Positions 26,598 to 39,700 of a stretch of 64,000 nt of DNA are shown one piece after another. Each line of letters opens with the position of its first letter. The first letter of the stretch is position 1. The stretch spans positions 5,929,366 through 5,993,365 of the forward strand of contig NC_088777.1 in NCBI RefSeq assembly GCF_954871325.1. The letters run 5' to 3'. Source of the stretch: Gordionus sp. m RMFG-2023 (Eukaryota > Nematomorpha > Gordioida > Chordodea > Parachordodidae). The position numbers were made by a program, and so were the translations under genes. The notes below the pieces were generated by a model. The model did no database searches and was not told where the DNA came from. It worked only from the letters and a program-made list of their open reading frames with translations.

Positions 26598-27542
26598 TTA
26601 GTTAGTCATGTTAGTAAATCCAGGATTTATAAATTTAAAAAATTTTATTCTATATAATATAATTTTTTTTTTGTTTAAATTAGTTTTTAGTATATAGCGG
26701 AAGAGACAAATTATATTAATTGGCAATATATTAAATAATTTCATATATATATATAATATCGATAAATTAATACTGAATTAGCGATGGAGCCGAACACATT
26801 TTTTTTTTGAAATAAAGAATACACAAAAAAAAATTACGCATAAAATATTTTGATAAAATTGTAATATATATAAATAAATATAATAAAATACAATACAATA
26901 AAAACCATTAACAATTTTATAAGCACTGGGAAAATAATCATATGTATGAAGAAACATCATTAATAACATAAACTTATTTTAAAAAAGGCGGTTCCCAAAT
27001 TTTTATGGCCCGAGTTGCATTGGATTAGAGCATTTTTTTAAAATTAAAGCAAAATTAATATTATTTATATAATTATTTACGTTAGTTGTTTTATAAAATT
27101 CGAGTTTTAGAGAATTAAACGTGAATCATGGAAGAAAAAAAATTAATAAATCATCACAATATTTATTATCAGAGAAATTTAGATCTGATTTAGAGCGATT
27201 TTTTTTTATAAATATACCCTTTATAATAATTTATTTATATAAATATTTCTGAATTTTAATATTTTTTTATAAATAAAATTTTGAAAAGCTAAAAAAACAC
27301 TCGCTTAAAAAAAAATATAAAATACATATTTTATAAATAATTCAATTTTTTAAAATGGTATGCTTTTTATCGAGAGTATTAAAATATAAAAAATATTATT
27401 TAAACCTTTTATAAAATAAATTTTAAAATGCAAAAAAAAAGAAGAAATATTTCGAATTTTAAGGTTAAATATTTTTTGTTTTTTATATAAAAATGTTTCA
27501 AACATTTTTTTGTAAGAATTTTGGTATTATTATTTTTTTAAA

Positions 27543-27548
27543 TTTATT
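27543..27548 (-). terminator. Candidate polyadenylation signal of CPT1
   Basis: AATAAA on the minus strand, 32 bases after the CPT1 stop codon. Well placed, but such hexamers are common in DNA this AT-rich. Confidence 0.4.
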
Positions 27549-27580
27549 CCGAAATATAAATAAATGGGATGACTTCCTTT

Positions 27581-27716
27581 TCAAGTCTTCCCATTGGCAT
27601 TGGGCAATTTCGTATCACTAGTTGTAGCGGTTTTGGTGGGCGATACAGTTCCGGCATTATCGGGTTTCAACAGGTTTTGCATATCGGACAGGGCTTGCAA
27701 AATATGATTTTTGAAC
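27581..27716 (-). CDS. CPT1: CPT1 exon 23 (C-terminus, stop)
   Basis: Acceptor TAAG, stop TGA at 27583-27581. [18 protein letters not shown] corresponds to human FGRHLKEAMTDIITLF, followed by a lineage-specific Thr/Lys/Asn tail ending NANGKT. Confidence 0.85.
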
Positions 27717-30700
27717 CTTACAGAATTCTAATTTTTTATATATAGAAAAGTAAAATATAAATGAGATATAAATTTTTTTTAGAGGGGTTACATTTAAAAA
27801 AAACCATAATCAGCATGGGCTGGCCAGTTCTGATGCTTAATTTATTTTCCTTATATAATTATTATAATATTTAAACTTTTCAAATTCCTAAATTATTTTA
27901 ATCGGGCTCAGGTCGGGCTGGGACAAGAAACTTGTAAACGGCCCAGAGTCGAGTATAAAAATTTTTTAAATTCGAGCTCGGGTCGGATTCGGACCACGAA
28001 AAAATCACTTAGCAGGGCTCTAGCTACAGACAACATAAGCATCAGAGTTAACCTAATTTCTAGGTTTTCGCTAATTACAGAACAACAACTAAATTATTAT
28101 TTTTTTTAAATAATAATAAAACCACGATTATAAAACTAGGATTTATTATTACAACAAAATTTGAAATCATTAATAATAATTTAAATGATTTATTATTACA
28201 ACAAAATTTGAAATCATTAATAATAATTTAAATCTATATAACAAAGTTTAAAAAAAACTAACCGTTGCAGGTGAACTCTTTTTGCTGGATATGTGAAAAT
28301 AGATTCTATTTTCCCCGGCTATTATATATGACACTCCGTATCCATCGTCAGCAACCTTTTGATTATATAATAATCAAATATATATAATTGGTCAAAGTCG
28401 CAAATTTTGCCTCTCTATAAATGCCAATAGCCATATTTGCAATGGAGTATGTATAACATTTTAAACTAGTGGTAGTGATTAAATAGAATAATATAGACCC
28501 TAATTTAGATGGTTTGGATATATATATATTTATTATTAAATTAAATTTTGAAAGGCGTAAGGTAGGATGGGTAATTTTAAATTCGTAAAGTGGAGATAGA
28601 GAGACGAATAAAAATATTTCCTATTTTCTTTGATATATTTTTTTTTCAAACTTAACCGCGTTACGTGGAATAATAATGATTAAGATATTACCGGTCCGAA
28701 TCCGCCCCCGGCCGATATAAGGTGTTTATGTGATTCGATGTCTAATTTTTCGGCGGATAAATGAGTCGTCTTTTAAAAATATAGCATAATATATATGTAA
28801 TTATAATACAATGGTATATAGGATTGAATAAAAAAAAAAATATAAAAACTATTTTATTTGCTAGTATTTTCGTAAACATTCGTCCTGTTGAATAATTTAA
28901 GTATGAAATATATAAAAATTTGTTTTTTTGGAATACTTGACTAGTAGATAGTCTCCAGGGTTCACTGAGAACTCTTTTAAGGAAAGGAGAAGATTTCATT
29001 AAATTCGTGACTTCGGTTTTAGAATCTTTCGATGAAGAAGTAGTGATACTTTCTAGAGAATTCTTCTGATTTTTCTTCTCCAAATACTTGGAGACGACGT
29101 AGAGACAGAAAAGGTGCCGATCTATCCCGTTTCCAGTCATGGCCCATTTGTAGGATAGGACGTGGGCCTGGCAGGCCGCCTTGAGCAAGTTTACGCGGTC
29201 AAAATTCTAGATCAATAAAAGGAGAGGTGATTTTTATGTTTGTCCGAGATATCGATTCAATTTATTTTTCCTCATAAGTTTTATTTAAGATGTTATTTAC
29301 GTTGCATGTCGGGTCCAACATGGACTTGACCCAGGCGCAAGACTTTTCCGACACTGTCCTTACTGTCTCCGTTCTCCCCTCGCGGAAAAGTCTAGTCATA
29401 GAGGCCTCGTAAGTTAAGTCGAATTTGCCTTTGTCCTTTTTTAAAAAAAAAATAAAATAGTTAATATATATAAATTATTCCAGTTATCAAATCCTTTTAA
29501 TACCGGTTTTATAAAAATCCTTAAAAAAGAAAACGCAATTATTGAGTGACAAAAAAAAAGTATTGTAAAATAATCTGCTATTGATAAACATTTTCATTGA
29601 AGTTACGATTTCGAACTTAAATCGTATAATTTTCAGATTTGATTTGGAATGTTGAAGAAAATAAACAATCTAATTCGATATTCTAAGGCGGAATGTTTAG
29701 ACGTTTCTAACATGGCTTTTATAGACTCACTCCTACCTTTTATCAACTCGCGTCAATCTCGACGGATCGATACTTTAAGTTAGAAATGACATCTTTACAA
29801 GCTTAAAATTCTCCGAGGTTCATATTACCGGCCCGGCCTTGATTTATAAAAAATTTATTTTCAAGCCTGGCCCAGATTTTTATTTAGGATTATTTTATGG
29901 CGCGGTCCAGTGGTCCGTGTCGGGCCGGGCCCCACTGTAGGTCTTTAATATAAACTTAAAACGAAGATTCCGTTTATATTTAGGTCGGAGAAATCGGCGT
30001 TAAATTAAATATAGCGTAAATTTTTTTTTTATTCAAACTATAAATTTAATTTTCAACAAAAAAAAAAGGAGGATCCTAAATAATTTTTTTAAAAATATTA
30101 TCATCAAAATCAAAGGAAATCGACTTGTCGTAGTCCTTTCGATAATAGATAAAACGATTAGTTAACTCTTTTTTTTGTAATCAAGCGTTTACTGTCATAT
30201 ATATGCGATATTTTTACAAAGATAATACAAGATAAAAATCCGGGCCAGGCTTGAAAATATAAATAAAATAGATGGATAGCGACGTTATTTGAATATTGCG
30301 AATTGTTGTTATTTGATCGATAAATAATAATATAAATATATATACATATAACGATTGTGCTATTTGTATTTTCATAAAAGATCATGAATAACGAATAATT
30401 CGTAAACGAGGGTTATCTTACCATTCTGATATAAAATTGCGATTTTAGGGAATAATTAATAACTTTGTAATAAGCCAATTGAAGAGCCATTTGAAGGTAC
30501 GCATCGGGACTGCAACGAGTTCCTTTGATGAAACCTTTGCCATACTTATCGTGGGTCAGGAGGGTAATGTCGACATCTTCGAGTAAAGAAGTCGCGATTT
30601 TGAACTGGTTTTCTATCACTTCCTTACACTTTTATGTATTAATAAAAAAAAGTTAACTGGTTAACTAACATACGGATCTCCGCCCCGATTTGGATCTTAG

Positions 30701-33700
30701 TGACATTTAATACCTACCTAAAATGACAATTCAGTCATCAACTATTCGTTACTCCAATAACGTATATGCTCTAGCGGGATCTAATAGATCCCAATTTCAA
30801 AGGAATATATATTCATTTACATTCATTATTTTGTTTTATATTTTGAAATAAGATAGAACTAACCTTTAAACCTTTTAAAATATTTATTTATCTTAATTTA
30901 CTATGCATATAAGATAAAAAAAAATGGTAAAAAAAAACAAATTTAACTTATTTTCTTACAACAAAAATTATTGAACATTAAAACATACCCCAATCAGTCA
31001 TGAAAATTAGAGATCTGCCATAGGCCCGGCCGGTACCCGGTCCGTATTTTTTTAAAGACATCGGGTTTGGGCTGGGTCGGGCCTAATATTTTTTAAAAAA
31101 ATTAGGGCTGGGTCGAGTCTTCGATTTTTTGTCAAATATATTTAATTTTATGTTGAATTTTTAATGTAAAATAAAAATATTTGATTTTATTTATAGAAAC
31201 TAGACGCCATACAACATATATCTTTTATTTTGAGTAATTTATAAAAATTAATTTCCATATTTTTACAACTTTCCTAAATACTCTTTTTAAAAAAAGACCT
31301 GCCATCATGGATTCGAATTAATTACGGGGGTTAACCTGATTATCTCATAAACACTGTGGTGGTATCCATCCCAGCAATGGGCTACTTAGAAGATAAGTAA
31401 AAATAATTGCCACAGTTCAAAACCCAAGGTCTTAACTTATTTAGTAAAAACGTATCAATTAGGATTTGGTGTTAAGGGAGAAAGCAAAATAGCTTCGCAT
31501 GCCACATATTTTATATCAAAAATCCTCCTCCTAACATAGCTATCATCAAAGTAGACTAAAAATGCTTTCAATAGCAAATCTCGAGAACATTTCATAAATT
31601 GTTTTTATCCCAAATTTGACCCGCCCCCCCCATTTATTTATAAATTTTGTTTAACCCGCCCTCCCACCTAATGTTTAAAAATTATTTTAATGGCTGGTTT
31701 GGCTTTTTTTTATATATTTATTTAAATGTATTTTTAATTAAACATGTATAATATGCAATATTATGAAATAAAGCCATTATTTTTAACTCTGTTCTGCTCA
31801 TTTCGCCTGAAAAATATTAAAAATTCACCCCCCCCCCACGCCCGCCCATGTCACCCACCTAGTGTTGAAAATATTTCTACTAAACGCAATAAAAAACAAA
31901 ACAAAAGCTTTTCAATTTAGACGCACTTTATAAAAGAATTATTTATTTTTTTTGGGATTTTTAGTTAAATTAGAGAATCACTCATTAGAACAAAAGCTTT
32001 CTATGACGGACATTATAAAAAAATTTGGTTTATTCAAATTAGAGAGTCACTAATTAGAAAACTGACGAAAATGTATTTTTCGGCTCTATAATAATATTAG
32101 ATACTAATAAAAAAAAATTTACTTCCGGTTTAAGATTCCAACCCAATTTAGCGGGTAGAGGTACTAACAAGTTTTTTGTTGTTGATTTACAATGACCGTT
32201 TTCGGTGTATCTTTTTTTTTAAAAAAAATACATATATTTCCATAGATGTGAATTATTAATTATGTTTAAGCAAAACACACCCCCCCCCCCCTCCCCAAAG
32301 TTCAACACAAAAAAAATTGAATATTCAACAATTTTTCTTTTCTCAATTATTGAGCGACTGATTTAAGACCTCGTTTATGGCACGCGAAAATAGATGCGAC
32401 ATTCAAGTTGATTATATAAAAGACATAATATTAAATTATATAGTTGTGTTATCGTTTAGCTACTCATCGCCTAAGAAATGTTTCTGGGATAGCGTCGTTT
32501 ATAGTAACCGCGATGTGACTCAAGCGAGGCGTAATTTACAAAAATAGTTGAGGTTAAATTATAAAGCGTTCAGCAACGAATTATGCGTCGCTTGAGTGAC
32601 ATCGTATTTAACGAAGCATGAGTCTTTTGGATATATTTGTGACACCATTTATACCCAGTTTCCATTCAATCAAATTATATATTTTTTTGGTAACAATTAT
32701 AATATCAATTTCCGGTTTTCTATCCACATTTAAAAATATCGATTTCCGGTTTTATGAATAATCAAATTGATAAGTATTGACTTGTTGTTTTGTTATTTTT
32801 TTGTATTTTTTGTAAAATGTTTATTTTCATTATTTTATATTATGATATGAATTTGAATAACGAAAAAATGAGATGTTTCTATAAATTACTAAATAAGACA
32901 CTATTGCGATTTCGATATTTCTATAATTACTAAAAAAGAGATTACACAAATAACAAAGCAAAATATCAAAATAAGAGGATTTACCCCATCGAGTGATCCA
33001 TAGTCAGCATTTCGACCACCAGGTGAGCCATTATAGGAGCGTCCGCCCTTTAAATGATTAATTAAAATCTATGTGACATTTTTAAATTTAAATTTGCTTT
33101 CAAAAATTTCGAAAAGTTGAAGGTCAACCAGAACCGGTATACCGAAATGATTTGGCCGTAAATAAATATGTTAACTCGATCTAAATTCAGAGATCTGCAA
33201 AGCACAGTCTTCAAAGACGCGGCCCCGGGTAATTGGCGCGAAAATTCTTAACGTGCTGAAACGAGTCGGACTTTGAATATCCGTAATCAAAATACGAATC
33301 TGTGATTGTGGGGCGGTTCGAACCGGTGCGGTTGACCTTCAGTAAGTCTAAAGAGAGAAAAAAAAAGTTGATCGAAATTACCAGCTATGTTCAGCGTTGA
33401 AACCGATCTATAAAATGAAAAAAAATAATTTTCAACACAAATAAAACATATTTTCTTTAAAAAAATAATAAAATATGAAATCGGAAACCCTAGCATTCTT
33501 GAACACCACGAGGGTAAACGATTTATCGAACCATCGGTCGTTACCTTTCCCGTGCAAGAGAGAGCCAGCGTACGCGTCCAATTTTGCGGGATTCTCCTTT
33601 TTTGAAATATATTTAGTATAAAACAATATTTTTTTTAATGTTCGACTTGACACCATTTAAGAAATTCTTATTTTCTGATTTCCCTTTCTTTCCAAAATGT

Positions 33701-36700
33701 ATGTTCGCGTATTAAGCGGTTGCTTTGGGCAAATCGTAAATTATATTTTTTTTTCTCTCTTGATTTTCTTGCCTGGTAAGCGGCTATGCTAAATCGCGAT
33801 GTTAGCTGTATATAAATATTACTCAAATCAATTAAATTTAGCCAAAATATTTCGCTTAAAAGGAAGGCAAACCTTTTCCACCATATTTTGGAGAAATCTA
33901 GAGGCTTAGGTGATATTTATTAGGTTTAAAATCTTGATCTATACGCTCGTAAAAAATAGACTAAATCAAGGGCCTTTATCAACTACAAATAATTGAATTT
34001 TGATAAGGGCAGTCGAGGGAGAGAGCTTTGATATGTATTATCATTGGTATTTGAGTTCTTAAAGATTGATAGGAATTTTTTTTTAAAATATTATACACAG
34101 AAGGATGCATCAGTAGAGTGAACTGCAAGTTGCTATCCTCACATCAAGCCTGTGTCGGGTTAAAAAATTTTCTTCTAAATAGGCCAGAATTCAAAGTTTT
34201 TGTAATTTTGTTAAATTGGCTGAACTTAGACATAAATTATTATGTTTTTCTTTGTATTTAGTTTTTAATTTTGTAAACTTTAAAAATAAAAATTTTATCT
34301 ATTATTGGCAACCATCGATTCATACAAGTTAATAAGTTACTTTTAAAAAAAAGAAAAAGAAGTAAGGTGTAAATCTCTTGCGAACTGGGCCAGGCTGGAA
34401 CAATTTGTTTTTAATATATCAGAAACCTACAAATCCGGCCAGGCACTAAGACCGAAGCCGGGTCAGGTATATAGGGCGGGCTGGTAATTAAAAAAAGTAA
34501 GACCGGGCCGTGCAAATGGCGTATATTTTTAAGTCAGGGCTTCGAGGTGCTTCTATGGACCATGCCCGAGTATGGCCAGAAATTTCTGGCCCATACATGC
34601 CCCCGATCTGACGTGTATGTTCAACATTTAGACAATATCAAATATAGATGTGTGGACACCATCGTAACATTCGTGAATAATATTCATAAGGGTTATCTGT
34701 ATATTAAAAAAAAATTTTAATTAACCGGATCGTTGCATTGTTCCTCATCGTCCAAGGTAACAAAGAAAGCCGCCTTTTAAATATATTTTTGCTTTATAAT
34801 TATAATATTTAAAAAAAAGCACAAAAAAAATTAATTTTCTCCTTTTTGCTAAATAGCATAATTAAAATTATCTTTTTTTTGGTAATACTTAAAAATAGCT
34901 AATACGCACCCCGCCAAAACCTTCCCCAGGTCTTCACCATTAATTAAAATAATCAGTAAAAAGCTATAAAAAAATAAATCAGTTTTATCCTGTATAAATA
35001 AAAAAAATCATATTTTTGCTGAATCATTTTAAACTCCACTTAGCAGAGATGTTAATAACGGTAATATAATCGAAACCGATTTTTCAAAAGAGGCCCACAC
35101 CCGCCACGAGCTCATATAGCTCCGTGTTAGGTAGGTTGCCCATAAATCGATCTCTGTTTGGTCCGTGGTCTCAAAACAGCCAAACTATTTCAAATTTCTG
35201 AACTCTAATTCGGGTTCCCAACCCTGTATTTTTGCATTACTAGAATATTATTTATAACACAATTAACAAAGTAATATTAGGGTACAATTTTATATAATGG
35301 ATGAATGAAAGGTCAAAATATAAAAATCGAATCCATACTCTTTCGATGCATTCCAGCGATGCCCGATTCACGCCAGTATGGAAAAATTGTTTGCGCGCTA
35401 TAGCCCATGGTTTCCTATTTAAAATATCAACGTTTTTTTTTAAAAAAAAATATATAATATGAGAATTGTAATAATTAATTCCTAAACCAGCACCGCTCAG
35501 TTTGTAATGATGGTTAATAAATTCTTCCTTTCTTTCTTATGAAATGTATATCCAATGATAAACCTAAGCGGTTTACTTAGGTAATAGTAAGGGAGCATTA
35601 AAATTTTTTTATAACAACCTTTCTCCGGCTGTTAAAGCTGGAATATCTTTTTCCCCGGGAGCGGGTGGCGTTTGGTCATCGAGAACCGATTGTATTTGAC
35701 TTGAACGATACATTATATATATACATAGTTTATAATAATAATTAAAAATGTGCTATTATATCAGACTCTCAATGTCTTAGGAACCGGAAGTCTTAACATT
35801 TTTCGGGAGCTCAAACCCGGAAAGGTCTGAATCTTAAAAAATTAAAGTATCAATCTTGAAACAAACTTGTGAAACTTCCGGAGGGCTCTCGTACCGGTCC
35901 AGGTCTCAAAATTATGCTTATTTTAGTAAACGGTAAGGAAAAATATTACGATAACCAAGATTGTAACTCAAATTAAACTATAATTAGATTATGTAACGTT
36001 TTAAAGTGTATAAATGTATACAGAGATAGATAATTATTATGATTACATTTCGATTTCGCAAGGTTCCATCAAATGCCCCTTATTGTAAATCAATAGTTTG
36101 AAAAATCTGCCCTTATGGTAAACCACAACGTGCTGACTATCATCGTGATGTTGAATCTTATCTTAAAAACGTATTCAATAATAATTTACACTATATAGTA
36201 AAGGGCCGATAATTTTTTCGTCGGAGAAACCTATTATGAAAATAATTAAACTAGAAAAGAGCATCGTTCCAGACCCGAGAAAGTTTTGTGATCGAAGTGC
36301 CATAAATATGATTTGAGGATTAAAATTTATGTGATCGGATATGTGCAGAAAAAAAAAAATTATACATTTTATTTTTTAAAAAAACCTGAATCGATTCCAG
36401 GTACTCTGGTAGTATTGAACATTCTTTCGTATTGGTGTGAGCATAATGGCACTGACCCTTGGAACATAATCTTTTTCAAAAAAATATATTAAAAGACCAG
36501 AATAAGATGATATATTTTTATTATTGTATTACCCATCAAAGGGACTGACCAGGGTTTGTAGAAAAATATTTTAATCAGGTCTGGGCTAACTTGTTAATTT
36601 TTTTTGGCTCGGTCGGGCTTGAAGAAAAAAATTTATAAAGCCCGGATAGTCTGGGTTGGTCTTAAATCGAGAAAGGTCGGCTGGTCTCAAATAATAATTT

Positions 36701-39700
36701 CTGCAAGGTTAAAATGTTGTCAATAACTCTGGGGAAAAAAACAGATTTATAAAACTTGATCCTCGTGATAAAACTATTTAAAATGAGGTATAACCTTATT
36801 AACCCTGCATACACAGTTGGCGCGAATTCGCGGCGAAGTACGTCACGAATTGGCGCCAACTAGGAATATGGGTTAAGGCAGTCTTTTTTTTCTAAAAAAT
36901 CAAGATGATGATAATTGTAAGTAATGTTAAAAGGTCGTGCTGTGCCAAAAGGTACGAATCGTTTAGAGGATTTAGAAGAAAAAGAATCCAGTCCGATTTG
37001 ACTCGAAGAACTAAATTGAGCTGTTTCCCAAACAGAGACTGACGATTCATTCATTCACTAAAATTTAGGTCAAAGTCCTAGAATGAAAGTTTTAAACATT
37101 TTAGATGAAATAATTTGGCGTCTCTTATAGCCAATGACATTGACTACAGCTGATTTAAATGTACGTTCAAAATGCCAGTCTAGGCAATGTCATCAGCTGC
37201 CTGGCAACGACCACGCCTTCCTAGCACCACAAGCCGATATGCACAAATATTTTTAATTTTGACCGATATTCAAAATAAGAAAATTTTCGGGTCGGCAAAA
37301 AGGTAGTAATGGTGCGTTTCCGCTAAATCGTAATTATATTTTAAAAAAAAATATAAATGTAGTTCAATTTGAATTACAGGTTTCAGGGTTTGATAATAAA
37401 TCAATCGACGAAATTTGAATAGTGCGTGAATGCAATTAGCCGCCCGAGCTGCTTGGACATTCGTAGCTTTGAACATGAGGGTATCCTATTATTTATTTAT
37501 TTTTAAAGTAAATAAAATAATGGTTATTTATTTTTCAACAATTTTTTTTTTAATTTTAAGCCAAGGTCGCCATATTTTTTTAATGGCTTCCTTTCCATAT
37601 TTGACGCAATATTTTAAAAAAAAATTAATAACCAGCAATAAAAGAAGGACATATTTTTTATGGAGGATAAATATTAATAACAAAACATGTCCTTTCCGGT
37701 TAAAAAATATTAATATAAATATTGATTTATTTTCAAATGACGTATACAAGATGGCCTCGGCCTTTATATATATTTTTTTATTTATATCAAAAGAGTAATT
37801 TGGTAAAAATATGAAAATCCAATAACTGCGTTCCTACATCTAACCTTCCTCGGCTTTCTAGTTTTATAATCAAACATACGGGCATACCTGCAGGGCAAGA
37901 CTAAAAATATAAATTTGTTTGCTTCGGGGTCCGTTCGTTAGTTTTACTTTAAAAAAATCCTACCTCTGCATAGCGATGAGCCGAGGAGTTGAGATTTAGA
38001 GGGGGAGGGGTTAAGATTTAGCTCACTCATCAAAGACCAGGTATATACAACAGTTGGTCCTCTGACCGAGTGGCATCCCATAATATTTTAAATTATTTGA
38101 GCTTTAGACAGGGAAGACTTTAAAGCTAATAAAAAAAATACTCCGAACTGAAGAGAGGATATCAGATCATGTGATTTTTCGTTCTTAAGGCTGTGTCCAA
38201 AATCATTTTAAAAAAAATTATGAAAGTTTCAAAACTTTTATAAATTTTTAAATTTTAAATAAAATCGTGGGTAAATTTTCTTAGAATCATGTATTGAACA
38301 TGTTTTTATTTTTATATTTAAGATAGCTTATAAATGTATTTTCATTAAAGTTTAGAAAGTTTTGGGAATTCAATTTGTGGACGATTTCAACAACCTTAAA
38401 GAGGCCATATATTATGCAAGACCCAAATCTACGAATAAGTAAGTACACAGGGGTAGTCAAAAATCGTATAACATTATTAATATATTGGTACCATGGCATA
38501 ATAATTGCTATTGACCATAATTGGAGATCTGCCGCTGAGGTAAACGTATTCTTCCCACCAATCAGATACCTGATAAATATATCGAGTGATTTTTTTAAAA
38601 TAGTTTATTAATAAAAAGTATCCCCTCATACAGATACAACAATTAAAATCAAAAGTAATCGAATCAACATGTAACTCTCGTTTAACACCGAGGGGGAATC
38701 ATAAAATTGGATAAACGATTTTATTAATCACTCGTACATGCCCAAACAAGTTATTTCTTCGGATAAGTGCCACTCATTTGGGGTAATGATATCTAGCGTT
38801 GAATTTATTGATTAATAAAGTATTAGATATAACGTGATAATTTTATCCTTCTTCTCAAATTAACGTCTGTGGCCTAGTCATGTTGAGTGCGTTTATCGCT
38901 AATTCGATAGTTCTAGGTTCAAATCCAGCAGGGACCACTTTTTTTGAAACTAACTAAGGTAACCCTGTGCTGGGATATATAGAATATCGGAGGCGCGTGA
39001 TTCCATTAAATATACATTTAAAAAATGTCTTGGCATTTTAATAAAATCTGGTCGTTATTTAACAAATTCCTATATGATGATCAACGTTATAAATCATTAG
39101 CCACTAATTCGTTAAAAGGCTTGCATTCCAGATAAGGTTCGCTAGATTGGCATTTTTAGGTACTGGTGACAGGACCTAGTCTTTTTTAATGGGCCGGGCC
39201 TTAAAATGACCAAATTTTAAAAAAAACCAGGCCCGGCATGTTACGGGTTTCTAGTATTAGTACGAATACAAAGTTTAAATTGGTTGGGGCAGATAGAACT
39301 TTGCTCAAAATTAGGTGCGCTTTGAAATCCGCATTCTATTTGTTTAGGAGAAAAATGGTGCTTACGTAATTAGTGAACCACCAGGATTTGAGTATCAAAT
39401 ATCTCTGTAGTTTGGGACCTATGGTCGATTCAAACTCGCTAGCCAGTTTACTCATCTCAGCGTATTGTTCGGGCGGCAGTAAGGGTTTCACGGTTTTCAA
39501 ATACTGGTTTTATTAAATTATTTTTTTCAAAAAAAATTTGAAAATATGATATGCTTGATTTAATAGAATATTGTCAATTGACGCTTACAACAAACGATCA
39601 TACCACTTTATAATCAAGGTCAAGGCTACAAAACCAGACAAGAGTAAGTTTAATGAATATAAACTTTTGATTATATCTATCTATCTATCTATCCATCCAT

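Larger units (their letters stand above)
8767..27580. other. Gene-free, repeat-rich stretch
   Basis: Nearly 19 kb in which I find no supportable exon. 8780-9480 and 13500-14650 are very AT-rich and featureless; the rest is a patchwork of the inverted-repeat and hAT-like elements listed here. The missing 5' exons of the unidentified gene ending at 6344 could be hidden in it. Confidence 0.55.

Noticed and set aside
26402-26605. Plus-strand open frame rich in Arg, Thr, Gly and Asp
   Set aside because: It is a translation of the GGTCCGG arrays at the hAT element end.
30660-30710. A possible extra CPT1 exon upstream of exon 18
   Set aside because: A partial match was considered, but 32123-32210 gives a far better alignment with both phases correct.
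36860-37054. Minus-strand open frame with Ser-rich start
   Set aside because: It lies wholly in CPT1 intron 8 between two exons whose phases join directly; no CPT1 sequence is missing there.
37430-37798. 122-codon plus-strand open frame
   Set aside because: Its start is the antisense of CPT1 exon 8; the rest is AT-rich intron.
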